A DNA stretch of 14,678 bases from Vicinamibacteria bacterium (GCA_016650185.1 JAENWE010000439.1:1-14678), one strand, 5' to 3'. Counted from the first letter of the stretch, positions 1 through 6,981 are shown. Numbers and translations: made by a program. The notes: generated from the sequence alone by a model not told the origin.

Positions 1-867
1 GATGGGCCTGAAGGATCTCGGCTCGCCGCGGTCGACCTGGGTCTCTACGTAGGCGAACCGGCCGTCCGGCGAACCCTTGGCATAAATCACCGAACGGATC
101 GCGTCAGGGCCGGGATGCAGAACGTACGCCCAGGCCCCCAGAACAAAAAACGCCGTGAGGGCCAGTTGAGCGTACATCACGAGATTCTGGAAACGCGCGA
201 TGCGCATACGTTCCGTCCGTCCCGCCACGATTCCCACGCAACTGGCGACGAACAACCCCAGCGTCCAGGTTCCGAAGAAGAGCCTGATCGGGGGCGAATT
301 GGAATACGCACGGAGGCTGAGGTCGGCAAAGAGGCCGAAGACCAAGATGACCCCGCCCAGAACCAGGCCGAGCCGAAAAGGTATCACGGCCAGATCGCGC
401 CAGTTGCGCACGCCTCGCTCTCCTTTTCCATGAGCGGCCACGGACAGGGAGGCGAGCAATGCCCAGGCCCAGCTCGCTCCGAGCGATTCCAGATGAGATC
501 GCTGCAGAATCCAGAATGTCCACCCGGTCCGGTCACTGGTCGACAGCCAGTTCGAGGCCATGATGGCCAGGAACGTGGTCGAGGCGAGAGCCAGGAGCGC
601 CACGAACCGACCCGCGATCAGGACGGCGGTCGGAAGCGGGCGGGCGAAGAAGAAGGACGCGCGTCCCTCCGCGAAATCGCCGCCAAAATACCCGCCCGCC
701 ACCAGCCCGACGAGCAGGAAGGCCACCGACATCAGTTTCGCGATCGGGACACTCGAGCCCATGCCCGAGACGAAGGCGGGAATCAGACCGGCGATCAGCG
801 CGGCGGACAGCACACCAAAACCGAGCCGCCGGATATCGAGGAGGGCTACGGCAAGTATCTTGTTCAT
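1..867 (-). CDS. ABC-2-type transporter permease, 3' end outside window
   Basis: This is the membrane subunit that probably pairs with the ATPase encoded just upstream. The frame is open for 289 codons from the ATG (865-867 on the complement) to the window edge with no stop, so the C-terminus is missing. The protein begins MNKILAVALLDIRR and has alternating hydrophobic segments at about residues 17-35, 45-62, 85-105, 135-150, 175-190, 203-220 and 237-255, as expected of a polytopic inner-membrane protein. The stretch FAEGRASFFFARPLP, between the second and third segments, resembles the cytosolic coupling loop seen in ABC-2 permeases (family knowledge). Its ATG overlaps the ATPase stop by four bases (ATGA), implying translational coupling. 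The last visible part (after about residue 255) is polar and may be an extracytoplasmic domain. The substrate cannot be read from sequence. Confidence 0.8.
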   Translation of the reverse strand, partial: MNKILAVALLDIRRLGFGVLSAALIAGLIPAFVSGMGSSVPIAKLMSVAFLLVGLVAGGYFGGDFAEGRASFFFARPLPTAVLIAGRFVALLALASTTFLAIMASNWLSTSDRTGWTFWILQRSHLESLGASWAWALLASLSVAAHGKGERGVRNWRDLAVIPFRLGLVLGGVILVFGLFADLSLRAYSNSPPIRLFFGTWTLGLFVASCVGIVAGRTERMRIARFQNLVMYAQLALTAFFVLGAWAYVLHPGPDAIRSVIYAKGSPDGRFAYVETQVDRGEPRSFRPI

Positions 868-1595
868 GACGGCCTCCCAGGGCTTCGAGTGACTTCGGTG
901 AATATCTGCTCGAGCGACTGACCTCGCTCCACCTTCAGGGGCTCCACGTCCTGGTCCAGGGCGAGGCGTGACCCTTGCAGGATCCCGACACGATCGGCGA
1001 TGCCTTCGACGCCGGCCAGGTCATGGGTGGTCAGAATGACCGAAGTGCCGCGATCCGCCAGCTCCCCGATGAAGTCCGAAAAGAAGTCGTTTCGCGCGAC
1101 CACGTCGAGGCCGAGAGTGGGATCGTCGAGCACGAGCAACTCGGGCCGGTTCCCGAGGGCCAGAGCCAGAGTGAAGAGAGCCTTCTGTCCCTTCGAGAGT
1201 GACGAGATCGTGTCCGCATCCGAAACGCCGAAACGGCTCAGACGCTCGTGAACACCCTGTTTGTCCCAGGTCGGGTACATGGCCTGGAAAAAGGCGGCGA
1301 TGTCACGCACGCGAAGTTGCCCGGGCGCGTCACAGGTCTCGGGGACATACGCGGTCCGGGCCAGCAGCGCGGCGCGATGGGTCCACACATCCCGGTCGAA
1401 AACCATCACGCGCCCCGAACTCGGCTTTTGCAGGCCCAGCAGGCATCGGATGAGGGACGACTTGCCCGCGCCGTTCCGCCCGAGAAGAGCGTAGACCGAA
1501 CCGCGGGCCACTTGGAAAGACACCCGGTCGACGACCAGGTGTTTGCCGTATCTCACCGAAGCCTCTTCGACTCGTACCACCGTATCGTCGCTCAT
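864..1595 (-). CDS. ABC transporter ATP-binding protein (YtrB/CcmA-like)
   Basis: This 243-residue, single-domain ABC ATPase would energise the downstream permease. Walker A is GRNGAGKSS (residues 39-47), the signature is SLSKGQ (132-137), Walker B is LLVLDD (153-158), the D-loop is GLD (162-164) and the H-loop is TTHD (H191). Two positions differ from the textbook: the Q-loop glutamine is replaced by glutamate in YVPE (83-86), and the catalytic glutamate after Walker B is aspartate (D158). A strong Shine-Dalgarno (AAGGAAGGA) lies seven bases before the ATG. The gene follows gntR by 27 bp and overlaps the permease ATG by 4 bp, so the three genes look co-transcribed. LSKGQ-type signatures are usual in ABC ATPases of GntR-linked export cassettes. 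Export of a peptide, antibiotic or envelope-stress ligand is an inference from that context. Confidence 0.93.
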   Translation of the reverse strand: MSDDTVVRVEEASVRYGKHLVVDRVSFQVARGSVYALLGRNGAGKSSLIRCLLGLQKPSSGRVMVFDRDVWTHRAALLARTAYVPETCDAPGQLRVRDIAAFFQAMYPTWDKQGVHERLSRFGVSDADTISSLSKGQKALFTLALALGNRPELLVLDDPTLGLDVVARNDFFSDFIGELADRGTSVILTTHDLAGVEGIADRVGILQGSRLALDQDVEPLKVERGQSLEQIFTEVTRSPGRPS

Positions 1596-1622
1596 CGCCT
1601 CGATCCTTCCTTGGCTGTTGCC

Positions 1623-2036
1623 TTAGCTGTTGCTGAGTTCGTCCCAGGCCTGCGTCAACGCCTCTCGGGCCGTGTCGAGTTCGGCGCCGTGGGTGATGGC
1701 GAGGGAAGCGAAGTTCATGGCCGCCTGACGGATCAGACGGCTCTGTTCCGACTTTCGTACCGCCGGGGGAGTGGCGGAGACAAAGGTGCCTTCGCCCCTT
1801 CGAACCTCGAGGAGGCCGGCGCCGACCAGGGTTTGATAGGCCTTCGAAACGGTGGCGGGATTGATGCGCAGGTCGGTTGCGAGTTCCCGAACCGAGGGGA
1901 CGGGGTCGCCCGGAACGAGGGCGCTGGCGGCGAGGAGGCGTCGCAGGCCCTCTTCGATCTGACTCCAGATCGGCCGGGGGTCGGCCGGCTGAACCGGGAT
2001 CCGGTTCGTCCAAGTGTCGTTTCTGGGTGGTGTCAT
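1623..2036 (-). CDS. GntR-family regulator, YtrA-like short form
   Basis: This 137-residue transcription regulator has an N-terminal winged helix-turn-helix: PIWSQIEEGLRR at 22-33, PSVRELATDL (47-56) and NPATVSKAYQTL (59-70), and the wing LEVRRGEGTFV (76-86). The C-terminal tail is only about 50 residues of helix, which excludes the large effector domains of FadR or HutC types and fits the YtrA subfamily, which typically controls an adjacent ABC transporter. I chose the ATG at 2034-2036. A GTG eight codons upstream (2058-2060) lies inside the predicted -10 element, so it could not be in the message from that promoter. No clear Shine-Dalgarno precedes the ATG and the predicted leader is about 14 bases. 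It heads the regulator-ATPase-permease operon and probably represses it through the palindrome at 2048-2067. Confidence 0.9.
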   Translation of the reverse strand: MTPPRNDTWTNRIPVQPADPRPIWSQIEEGLRRLLAASALVPGDPVPSVRELATDLRINPATVSKAYQTLVGAGLLEVRRGEGTFVSATPPAVRKSEQSRLIRQAAMNFASLAITHGAELDTAREALTQAWDELSNS

Positions 2037-2038
2037 TA

Positions 2039-2069
2039 TTGACTCACTGTATCGGTACACTAATACACT
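2039..2069 (+). promoter_or_regulatory. Candidate promoter of the Ser/Thr kinase gene
   Basis: On the plus strand TTGACT (2039-2044) is followed by TACACT (2064-2069) after 19 bases, or by TAATAC (2061-2066) after 16. It faces the gntR promoter and the same operator lies within it, so the GntR protein could affect both directions. Spacing or hexamer match is imperfect in either reading. The leader to the kinase start would be about 80 bases. Confidence 0.3.
2048..2067. promoter_or_regulatory. Candidate GntR/YtrA operator (TGTAT-N10-ATACA)
   Basis: The half-sites TGTAT (2048-2052) and ATACA (2063-2067) are perfect inverted repeats ten bases apart. The T/A-rich arms stand out against the GC-rich surroundings. 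The site lies 11 bp upstream of the gntR ATG and covers the predicted -10 and start point of the gntR promoter, the classical layout for autorepression. Assignment to the GntR protein is inferred from position and family habit. Confidence 0.6.
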
Positions 2070-2085
2070 ATTCGAAACGAGTCAA
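2057..2085 (-). promoter_or_regulatory. Candidate promoter of the gntR-ABC operon
   Basis: On the complement, TTGACT (2080-2085) is followed after 17 bases by TAGTGT (2057-2062). The -35 is good (5 of 6 counting TTGACA) and the -10 is weak. Predicted transcription would start near 2050, giving a leader of about 14 bases before the ATG at 2036. Confidence 0.45.
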
Positions 2086-2155
2086 GAGTTTTCTCGAGAT
2101 TTCTTGTCGGCTTCGTTGACCACCGTGAAGGGGACTCCTACACTCGGCGGACGGA

Positions 2156-3682
2156 TTGGAGTCACTAACCCGATTGAACTGCGCGGTCTGCTCTCACTCC
2201 GTGCCCACGGGGGCGCGGTTTTGCCCGGGCTGCGGAGGCCCCGTTCGGGCCGACACCGGTGCTTTGGATGCGTTGCGCGAGCGCCTCCAGGCCGCGGTGG
2301 ACGATTCCTTTCAGATCGAACGCCTGCTCGGTCGGGGCGGCATGGGTTCGGTCTACCTGGCGCGCGAACCCGCGTTGGATCGTCTGGTCGCCATCAAGGT
2401 TCTGCCCCCGGACCGAGCGCAATCCTCCGACCTGCGCGAACGCTTCCGGCGCGAAGCCCGAACGGCCGCCCAGCTGTCGCATCCCAACATCGTCCCCCTC
2501 CTCACCTTCGGCGAAAACGACGGTCTGATGTACTTCGTGATGGGCTATGTGGAAGGCGAGGCCCTGTCCGCAGCGGTGCGCCGTGAAGGCCGGCTGAAGA
2601 GCGCCGAGGCGGTGCGCGTTCTTTCCGAGCTGGCGGAGGCTCTTGCTTATGCCCATGGGCGGCAGGTGGTCCATCGCGATGTGAAGCCCGAGAACATCCT
2701 TCTCGAGGTTCCGAACGGTGTCGTCCGGCTGACCGATTTCGGTGTGGCCAGGGGCGTGTCCGCGGCGTCGTCGCTGACCGCCGAAGGAGCGGTGATTGGG
2801 ACTCCTCACTACATGTCGCCGGAACAGGCGGCGGGGAGATCCGACGTGGACCCGCGCTCCGACATCTATTCGATGGGCGCGCTCGCTTTCACTCTGTTCA
2901 CCGGTCGGCCGCCTTTTGACGGACGGAGCGTGACCGAGATTTTGCGGCAGCACCTGACCCGGGACGTGCCGCGCCTGCGCGACCAGGTTCCCGAGTTGCC
3001 GGCGGCTCTCGATGATGCGGTGCGGCGATGCCTGGCCAAGGAGCCTTCCGCGAGATGGTCCTCCGCGACCGAGTTCTCGCGGGCGCTTCAGGCATCCGGC
3101 GACTCGTGGTGGGGTTCGCTCCTGCGCCGCGCCCGACCGGCTCACTCCTCGTCCTTTAGGGCGGTTTCGGAGATCGCCTCGTCCACTCCCATGCCCTCCT
3201 CGCCCGCGGAATTCGTGGCTGCGGCGGATACGGTCGCGGGCCGGCTCGGAGGCGAGGCCCAGGCGGACCGCCTGCGCGCCACCGTGAGGCGGCTCGCCCA
3301 GGACGCGGGTGACCTCGATCGGGCCATCCTGGGCCTTCAGACCGCTGCTGACCCCGTCGAATTGCGACGCGCGGAGAAGCGTCTCGCTGCGTTACGCGCG
3401 ATCTCCGACCCTGCCCGGGAAGCCGCGGACACTCTGGAGGCTTTGAGTCGGCTGGTGCTCATGTCTCGGAAGGCCACGCAGAGACTGGAGGTCGAAAAAG
3501 CCGCGCGCACTTCGGTCCTGGCCAGCCTTCGGAGGTTGCACCAAGCAGCGCGACGGCTGGCCTCCGGTAACCGTGATGCCGCCGCCCTGGCTGATTTCGA
3601 GGCCGCGTGTCAGATGGCGGTGTCGGAAGGGGCCACCATCATGGCCACCGATCGTGAGGCCAGGACCAGCGATCCAGGGTAG
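2156..3682 (+). CDS. Ser/Thr protein kinase with N-terminal zinc ribbon
   Basis: This 508-residue Hanks-type kinase is probably cytosolic. Residues 9-26 hold two CxxC pairs (C9, C12, C23, C26), a zinc-ribbon pattern. The kinase domain spans about 53-312: glycine loop GRGGMGSV (59-66), VAIK lysine K81, likely helix-C glutamate E100, catalytic loop HRDVKPEN (173-180), DFG (194-196) and GTPHYMSPEQ (215-224). All catalytic residues are present, and Ser/Thr residues in the 202-215 activation segment could be phosphorylated. The C-terminal 190 residues are Ala/Arg/Leu-rich and helical, likely coiled coil, with no membrane segment, unlike PknB-type receptors with PASTA repeats. The start is TTG (2156), preceded by the purine-rich GGCGGACGGA; TTG at 2174 is an alternative that also keeps the zinc ribbon. 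The gene stands alone between divergent and convergent neighbours, so its substrates are unknown. Confidence 0.93.
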   Translation: MESLTRLNCAVCSHSVPTGARFCPGCGGPVRADTGALDALRERLQAAVDDSFQIERLLGRGGMGSVYLAREPALDRLVAIKVLPPDRAQSSDLRERFRREARTAAQLSHPNIVPLLTFGENDGLMYFVMGYVEGEALSAAVRREGRLKSAEAVRVLSELAEALAYAHGRQVVHRDVKPENILLEVPNGVVRLTDFGVARGVSAASSLTAEGAVIGTPHYMSPEQAAGRSDVDPRSDIYSMGALAFTLFTGRPPFDGRSVTEILRQHLTRDVPRLRDQVPELPAALDDAVRRCLAKEPSARWSSATEFSRALQASGDSWWGSLLRRARPAHSSSFRAVSEIASSTPMPSSPAEFVAAADTVAGRLGGEAQADRLRATVRRLAQDAGDLDRAILGLQTAADPVELRRAEKRLAALRAISDPAREAADTLEALSRLVLMSRKATQRLEVEKAARTSVLASLRRLHQAARRLASGNRDAAALADFEAACQMAVSEGATIMATDREARTSDPG

Positions 3683-3723
3683 GGCCAAGTGTTCACCCGA
3701 CACGTGTGTCATCGGGCCGTTGG

Positions 3724-5067
3724 CTATGAGCCAGCCTTGTCCAGGTTGCCCGACCAGAGATACTCACGCGTTTCGGCCACCACCACGCCCGAGAGTCCGA
3801 GCAGCGCGATCAGGTTGGGCACGGCCATCAGGCCGTTGGCGATGTCGGAGAAACTCCAGACCACCGCGAGAGGCTGCACGGATCCGACCATCACCGCGAT
3901 GACCCAGAGCATGCGGTAGGGGCGGATCACCTTCGATCCGAAGAGGTATTCCGCCGCCTTTTCTCCGTAGTAGGACCAGCCAAGGATGGTGGAGAACACG
4001 AAGGTGAGAAGTCCCACGGTGAGAATGAGGCTGCCGAGTATGGGGATGTCTTCGAACGCTCTATGGGTGAGGGCCGCCCCGGAAAGTCCGTTCTTCCATT
4101 CGCCCGAGTTCACGATGACCAGGCCGGTCATGGCGCACACCACCACCGTGTCCCAGAAAGTTCCAGTGGACGACACGAGGGCCTGACGCACCGGGTTCCT
4201 GGTCTGAGCGGCCGCGGCCACGATGGGCGCGCTTCCAAGGCCCGACTCGTTTGAGAAAAGGCCTCGCGCGATGCCGTAGCGGATGGCTTGGGACATACCG
4301 GCGCCGATGAAGCCTCCCACCGCCGCCTGTCCGGCGAAAGCCGAAGTGACGATGGTGGCCAGAGTGTCGGGCAGCGTGCTCATGTGCATGATCAGAAGGG
4401 TCAAACAGCCGAGGACGTAGAAGCCGGCCATGAAGGGCACCAGTCTTTCACAAACCCCCGCGATGGCCTTGATGCCGCCCAGAATCACCACTCCCGTAAG
4501 CAGCGTCATCACGCTTCCGGTGATCCACGGACTGAGGCCGAGACTCTCCTGGGCCAGCGAAGAGATCGAATTCGCCTGGGTCATGCAGCCGATGCCGAAG
4601 GCGGCGACCGACGTGAGGGCCGCGAAGACCATGCCCAGCCACTTGGCGTTCATGCCGCGCTCGAGCGCGTACATCGGCCCGCCCGCCATCGATCCATCCT
4701 TGGTCACGATTCGATACTTCACCGCGAGCACGGCCTCCGCGTACTTCGTGGAGATGCCGAAGACACCGGTGAGCCACATCCAGAGGACGGCGCCCGGCCC
4801 GCCGATCGAGATGGCGGTGGACACGCCCACGATATTCCCGGTGCCAATGGTGGCGGCGAGAGCGGTGGTCAGCGCGCCGAATTGGCTCACGTCGCCCTCG
4901 CCCTCTTTTTCCCGCGAGAAGGACAGCCTGATCGCCTGGGGGAGATAGCGCTGAATGAAGCGCAGCCGGAAGGTGAGGAAAAGATGCGTTCCAAACAGCA
5001 GGATGAGCAGGGGGGGACCCCACACCCAGTCACTGATGGTTTGAAGCGTGCTTTCGAACGAAGTCAT
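3724..5067 (-). CDS. Sodium/alanine symporter family protein (AGCS)
   Basis: This 447-residue secondary transporter belongs to the alanine/glycine:cation symporter family (AlsT/DagA-like), which imports small neutral amino acids with Na+ or H+ across the inner membrane. Family hallmarks are SQFGALTTALAATIGTGNIV (61-80), GGPGAVLWMWLTGVFG (89-104), GGPMYALERG, FGIGCMTQANSIS and GLFSNESGLGSAPI. About ten to eleven hydrophobic segments are visible and the length matches the family. The ATG at 5065-5067 has a strong Shine-Dalgarno (AGGGAGAA) six to seven bases upstream. It is a single gene, convergent with the kinase across 41 bp that hold no convincing terminator, and divergent from glgA across a shared control region. 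The exact substrate among Ala, Gly, Ser and Gln cannot be told from sequence. Confidence 0.93.
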   Translation of the reverse strand: MTSFESTLQTISDWVWGPPLLILLFGTHLFLTFRLRFIQRYLPQAIRLSFSREKEGEGDVSQFGALTTALAATIGTGNIVGVSTAISIGGPGAVLWMWLTGVFGISTKYAEAVLAVKYRIVTKDGSMAGGPMYALERGMNAKWLGMVFAALTSVAAFGIGCMTQANSISSLAQESLGLSPWITGSVMTLLTGVVILGGIKAIAGVCERLVPFMAGFYVLGCLTLLIMHMSTLPDTLATIVTSAFAGQAAVGGFIGAGMSQAIRYGIARGLFSNESGLGSAPIVAAAAQTRNPVRQALVSSTGTFWDTVVVCAMTGLVIVNSGEWKNGLSGAALTHRAFEDIPILGSLILTVGLLTFVFSTILGWSYYGEKAAEYLFGSKVIRPYRMLWVIAVMVGSVQPLAVVWSFSDIANGLMAVPNLIALLGLSGVVVAETREYLWSGNLDKAGS

Positions 5068-5099
5068 TCAATTCTCCCTGGGCCATGAAAAGTGCAGGC

Positions 5100-5127
5100 A
5101 CGGTAGCAGAGCAGCGATTCGACTCAA
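5100..5127 (-). promoter_or_regulatory. Candidate symporter promoter with extended -10
   Basis: On the complement, TTGAGT (5122-5127) is followed after 16 bases by TACCGT (5100-5105), itself preceded by TGC (TGnTACCGT), an extended -10. Transcription would start near 5093, leaving a leader of about 26 bases that contains the strong Shine-Dalgarno of the symporter. Confidence 0.45.
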
Positions 5128-5148
5128 AACCAGCGCTTGCTCTGCTAC
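5103..5148. repeat. Perfect 11-bp inverted repeat between symporter and glgA
   Basis: GTAGCAGAGCA (5103-5113) and TGCTCTGCTAC (5138-5148) are exact reverse complements. Pairing extends to 14 bp (GTAGCAGAGCAGCG with its partner) if one T is bulged, leaving a 17-base loop (5117-5133). Each arm carries a TGCTAC that serves as an extended -10 for the gene on its own side. It may be an operator for both genes, an RNA hairpin, or mirrored promoter elements. There is no U-tract, so it is not a typical terminator. Confidence 0.75.
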
Positions 5149-5151
5149 GCT
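5143..5151 (+). promoter_or_regulatory. Candidate glgA extended -10 (TGCTACGCT)
   Basis: TGC-TACGCT has the TGn extension and the T-A-N-N-N-T core of a -10 element. No good -35 is seen. The expected start point, about seven bases downstream, falls on the GTG start codon at 5158, so glgA could be made from a leaderless or nearly leaderless message. No Shine-Dalgarno is visible upstream of that GTG, consistent with this reading. Confidence 0.35.
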
Positions 5152-5157
5152 CTCGCG

Positions 5158-6600
5158 GTGAGGATCGTCTACGCCTCTTCCGAAATGGCGCCCTACGCGA
5201 AGACGGGCGGTTTGGCAGACGTGTCCGCGGCCCTGCCCAAAGCGCTCGCCGCTCGCGGCCACGAGGTGACCTGCTTCCTGCCGCGGTACGGCTCCATCCC
5301 CTTCCCTCCCGGACGCTTCATAGGGTCGGTTCACGTTCCCGTCGACAGTCTTCATCGCAGCGCCGGCTTCTACGAGAGTGAACCGAGCGCTGGCTTGCGC
5401 GTCATCTTCGTCGAACATCCTCCCTTCTTCGATCGCTCGGGGCTTTATGGCGATGCCTATGGAGATTTTGGCGACAACGCTTTCCGCTTCGCTTTCTTCT
5501 GCCGAGCCGTCCTGGAGTTCTGCCGCAGCCGGGGGTATCGGCCGGATGTCATCCATGCGCACGACTGGCAGACCGGGCTCCTCCCTGTCTATTTGAAGGC
5601 GTTTTATGGCGACGATCCGACCCTGCACCGAGTGCCCACCGTGTTCACCGTTCACAACCTCGCCTATCAGGGACATTTTTCCGCCGAGACTCTCGGCCCT
5701 CTGGGGCTGCCCGACTCCCTGGCCACCGAGGATGCGCTCGAATGGGATGGCCATATCTGTTACATGAAGGGTGGCCTGCTCTTTGCCGAGATGGTGACCA
5801 CGGTCTCGCCGACCTACGCTCGGGAAATTCAGACGCCCGAGTTCGGCCAGGGTCTCGAGGTGGTGGTCCGGTCGCGCTCCGCCGATCTGGTTGGGATCTT
5901 GAATGGAGTCGACTACCAGGAATGGGACCCCAGGCACGATCCGCACATCGCGGCTCCCTTCGACGAAGGGGACCATGTGGGCAAGGTGGCCTGCAAGAGG
6001 GCGCTGCTCGCGGAGTTCGGCCTGGCCACGGAGCCCGATCTCCCGCTCATTGGAATTATCTCTCGTCTTGTGTATCAGAAGGGGTTCGACCTGGTGGCCG
6101 CGGGTCTGGAGCCGCTCCTGGCCCGTCGCCTGCGCCTGGTGGCGCTGGGCACCGGCGAGCCCGAGGTGGAGGAGGGTTTGCGGGAGTTCGCTCGCCGCGA
6201 TCCCTCGCGGTTTGGGGTTCGCTTCGAGTATGACCAGAGCCTTGCGCACCGAATTGAGGCGGGAGCGGACATGCTCTTGATCCCCTCCCGGTTCGAGCCT
6301 TGTGGCCTGACCCAGTTGTACAGCATGCGTTACGGGACTATTCCCATTGTCCGGGCCACTGGAGGGCTGGTTGACACGGTGCAGCACTTCGATGCCCGCG
6401 CGAAAGCGGGCACGGGCTTTGTCTTCGAATACGCTGATCTCACCGGGCTCCTGTGGGCCATCGACGAGGCACTCTCGGCCTACGCACGGCCGGGACCGTG
6501 GTCCGACTTGATGCGGCGTGCCATGACTCGCGACTTCTCCTGGGGACTCTCGGCGGAACGGTACGAAGCCGTATACTCGCGGGACCAAATCAATGTCTAG
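5158..6600 (+). CDS. glgA: Glycogen synthase (ADP-glucose type, GT5)
   Basis: This 480-residue enzyme adds glucose from ADP-glucose to the growing alpha-1,4-glucan in the cytosol. The first Rossmann domain begins MRIVYASSEMAPYAKTGGLAD. The substrate-binding KTGGL motif falls at K15, exactly as in Escherichia coli GlgA, and this supports the GTG start at 5158 over a TTG seven codons earlier that lies inside the inverted repeat. Other hallmarks are HAHDWQTGLLPVYLKAF, VFTVHNLAYQG, the second-domain SRLVYQKGFDLV, and the C-terminal SRFEPCGLTQLYSMRYGT and TGGLVDTV, which hold the conserved Glu and nucleotide-sugar site. The length matches the family (E. coli 477). It is followed after 36 bp by a thioredoxin gene on the same strand, probably co-transcribed. 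Other glg genes (glgB, glgC, glgP) are not in this window. Confidence 0.95.
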   Translation: MRIVYASSEMAPYAKTGGLADVSAALPKALAARGHEVTCFLPRYGSIPFPPGRFIGSVHVPVDSLHRSAGFYESEPSAGLRVIFVEHPPFFDRSGLYGDAYGDFGDNAFRFAFFCRAVLEFCRSRGYRPDVIHAHDWQTGLLPVYLKAFYGDDPTLHRVPTVFTVHNLAYQGHFSAETLGPLGLPDSLATEDALEWDGHICYMKGGLLFAEMVTTVSPTYAREIQTPEFGQGLEVVVRSRSADLVGILNGVDYQEWDPRHDPHIAAPFDEGDHVGKVACKRALLAEFGLATEPDLPLIGIISRLVYQKGFDLVAAGLEPLLARRLRLVALGTGEPEVEEGLREFARRDPSRFGVRFEYDQSLAHRIEAGADMLLIPSRFEPCGLTQLYSMRYGTIPIVRATGGLVDTVQHFDARAKAGTGFVFEYADLTGLLWAIDEALSAYARPGPWSDLMRRAMTRDFSWGLSAERYEAVYSRDQINV

Positions 6601-6636
6601 TCGTCCATTTTCAAGATCCGCGGAGTCAGTCAACCC

Positions 6637-6963
6637 ATGTCCGACGTCATCGCCACGTTCACCGACCAGAACTTTGAAGCCGAAGCTCTGGGATCGCAGA
6701 TCCCGGTCCTTCTCGACTTCTGGGCGGAGTGGTGTCAGCCCTGCCTGGCCATGGTCCCCGACCTCGAAAGCGTGGCCAACCAGTTCGCGGGCCGGCTCAA
6801 GGTCGGCAAGGTCAATGTGGAGGAGAACGAACACGTTCCCTTCAACTACAACGTGACCGCGATGCCGACCTTGATTCTCCTGAAGGGCGGTCAGGTGGTC
6901 GAGCAGCGGGTAGGTAAGCTCAGTCGAGAAGCTCTAACCAAACTCGTCGAGCCTCATCTGTAA
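6637..6963 (+). CDS. Thioredoxin with CQPC active site
   Basis: This 108-residue single-domain thioredoxin has no signal peptide and is presumably a cytosolic disulfide reductant. The fold is complete: VLLDFWAEWCQPC (24-36) with buried D27 and redox cysteines C33 and C36, cis-proline P77 in AMPT, and the GG turn of LLKGGQ (81-86). The usual CGPC motif is CQPC here, and the segment before the cis-proline reads NVTAMPT in place of the common gIRSIPT. An SD-like GGAG (6622-6625) lies 11 bases before the ATG. It follows glgA by 36 bp on the same strand, so it is likely the second gene of that transcript. The glutamine should shift the redox potential or partner choice (inference). It may be a specialised paralogue rather than the main TrxA. 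Confidence 0.93.
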   Translation: MSDVIATFTDQNFEAEALGSQIPVLLDFWAEWCQPCLAMVPDLESVANQFAGRLKVGKVNVEENEHVPFNYNVTAMPTLILLKGGQVVEQRVGKLSREALTKLVEPHL

Positions 6964-6981
6964 GCGGCGGCTGAGGCCCCC

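Noticed and set aside
115..921. A 268-codon plus-strand frame at the left edge
   Set aside because: The minus frame gives a hydrophobic permease coupled to the ATPase by ATGA. The plus frame is hydrophilic, rich in Arg, Gly and Gln, and has no family features.
2037..2060. An eight-codon N-terminal extension of the GntR protein from GTG at 2060
   Set aside because: The GTG lies in the predicted -10 and operator, and the ATG at 2036 gives a normal YtrA-like start.
2165..3145. A 326-codon minus-strand frame opposite the kinase
   Set aside because: The plus-strand kinase has every catalytic motif in order. The antisense translation shows no domain.
3683..3723. A hairpin between the kinase and the symporter
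   Set aside because: Only short imperfect pairings (such as GACAC/GTGTC) are possible and neither strand has a T-run, so I do not call a terminator.
5068..6834. A 588-codon open frame on the minus strand opposite glgA and the thioredoxin gene
   Set aside because: It lies wholly antisense to two genes with intact family motifs, and its translation has no recognisable domain. High third-position GC explains the lack of stops.
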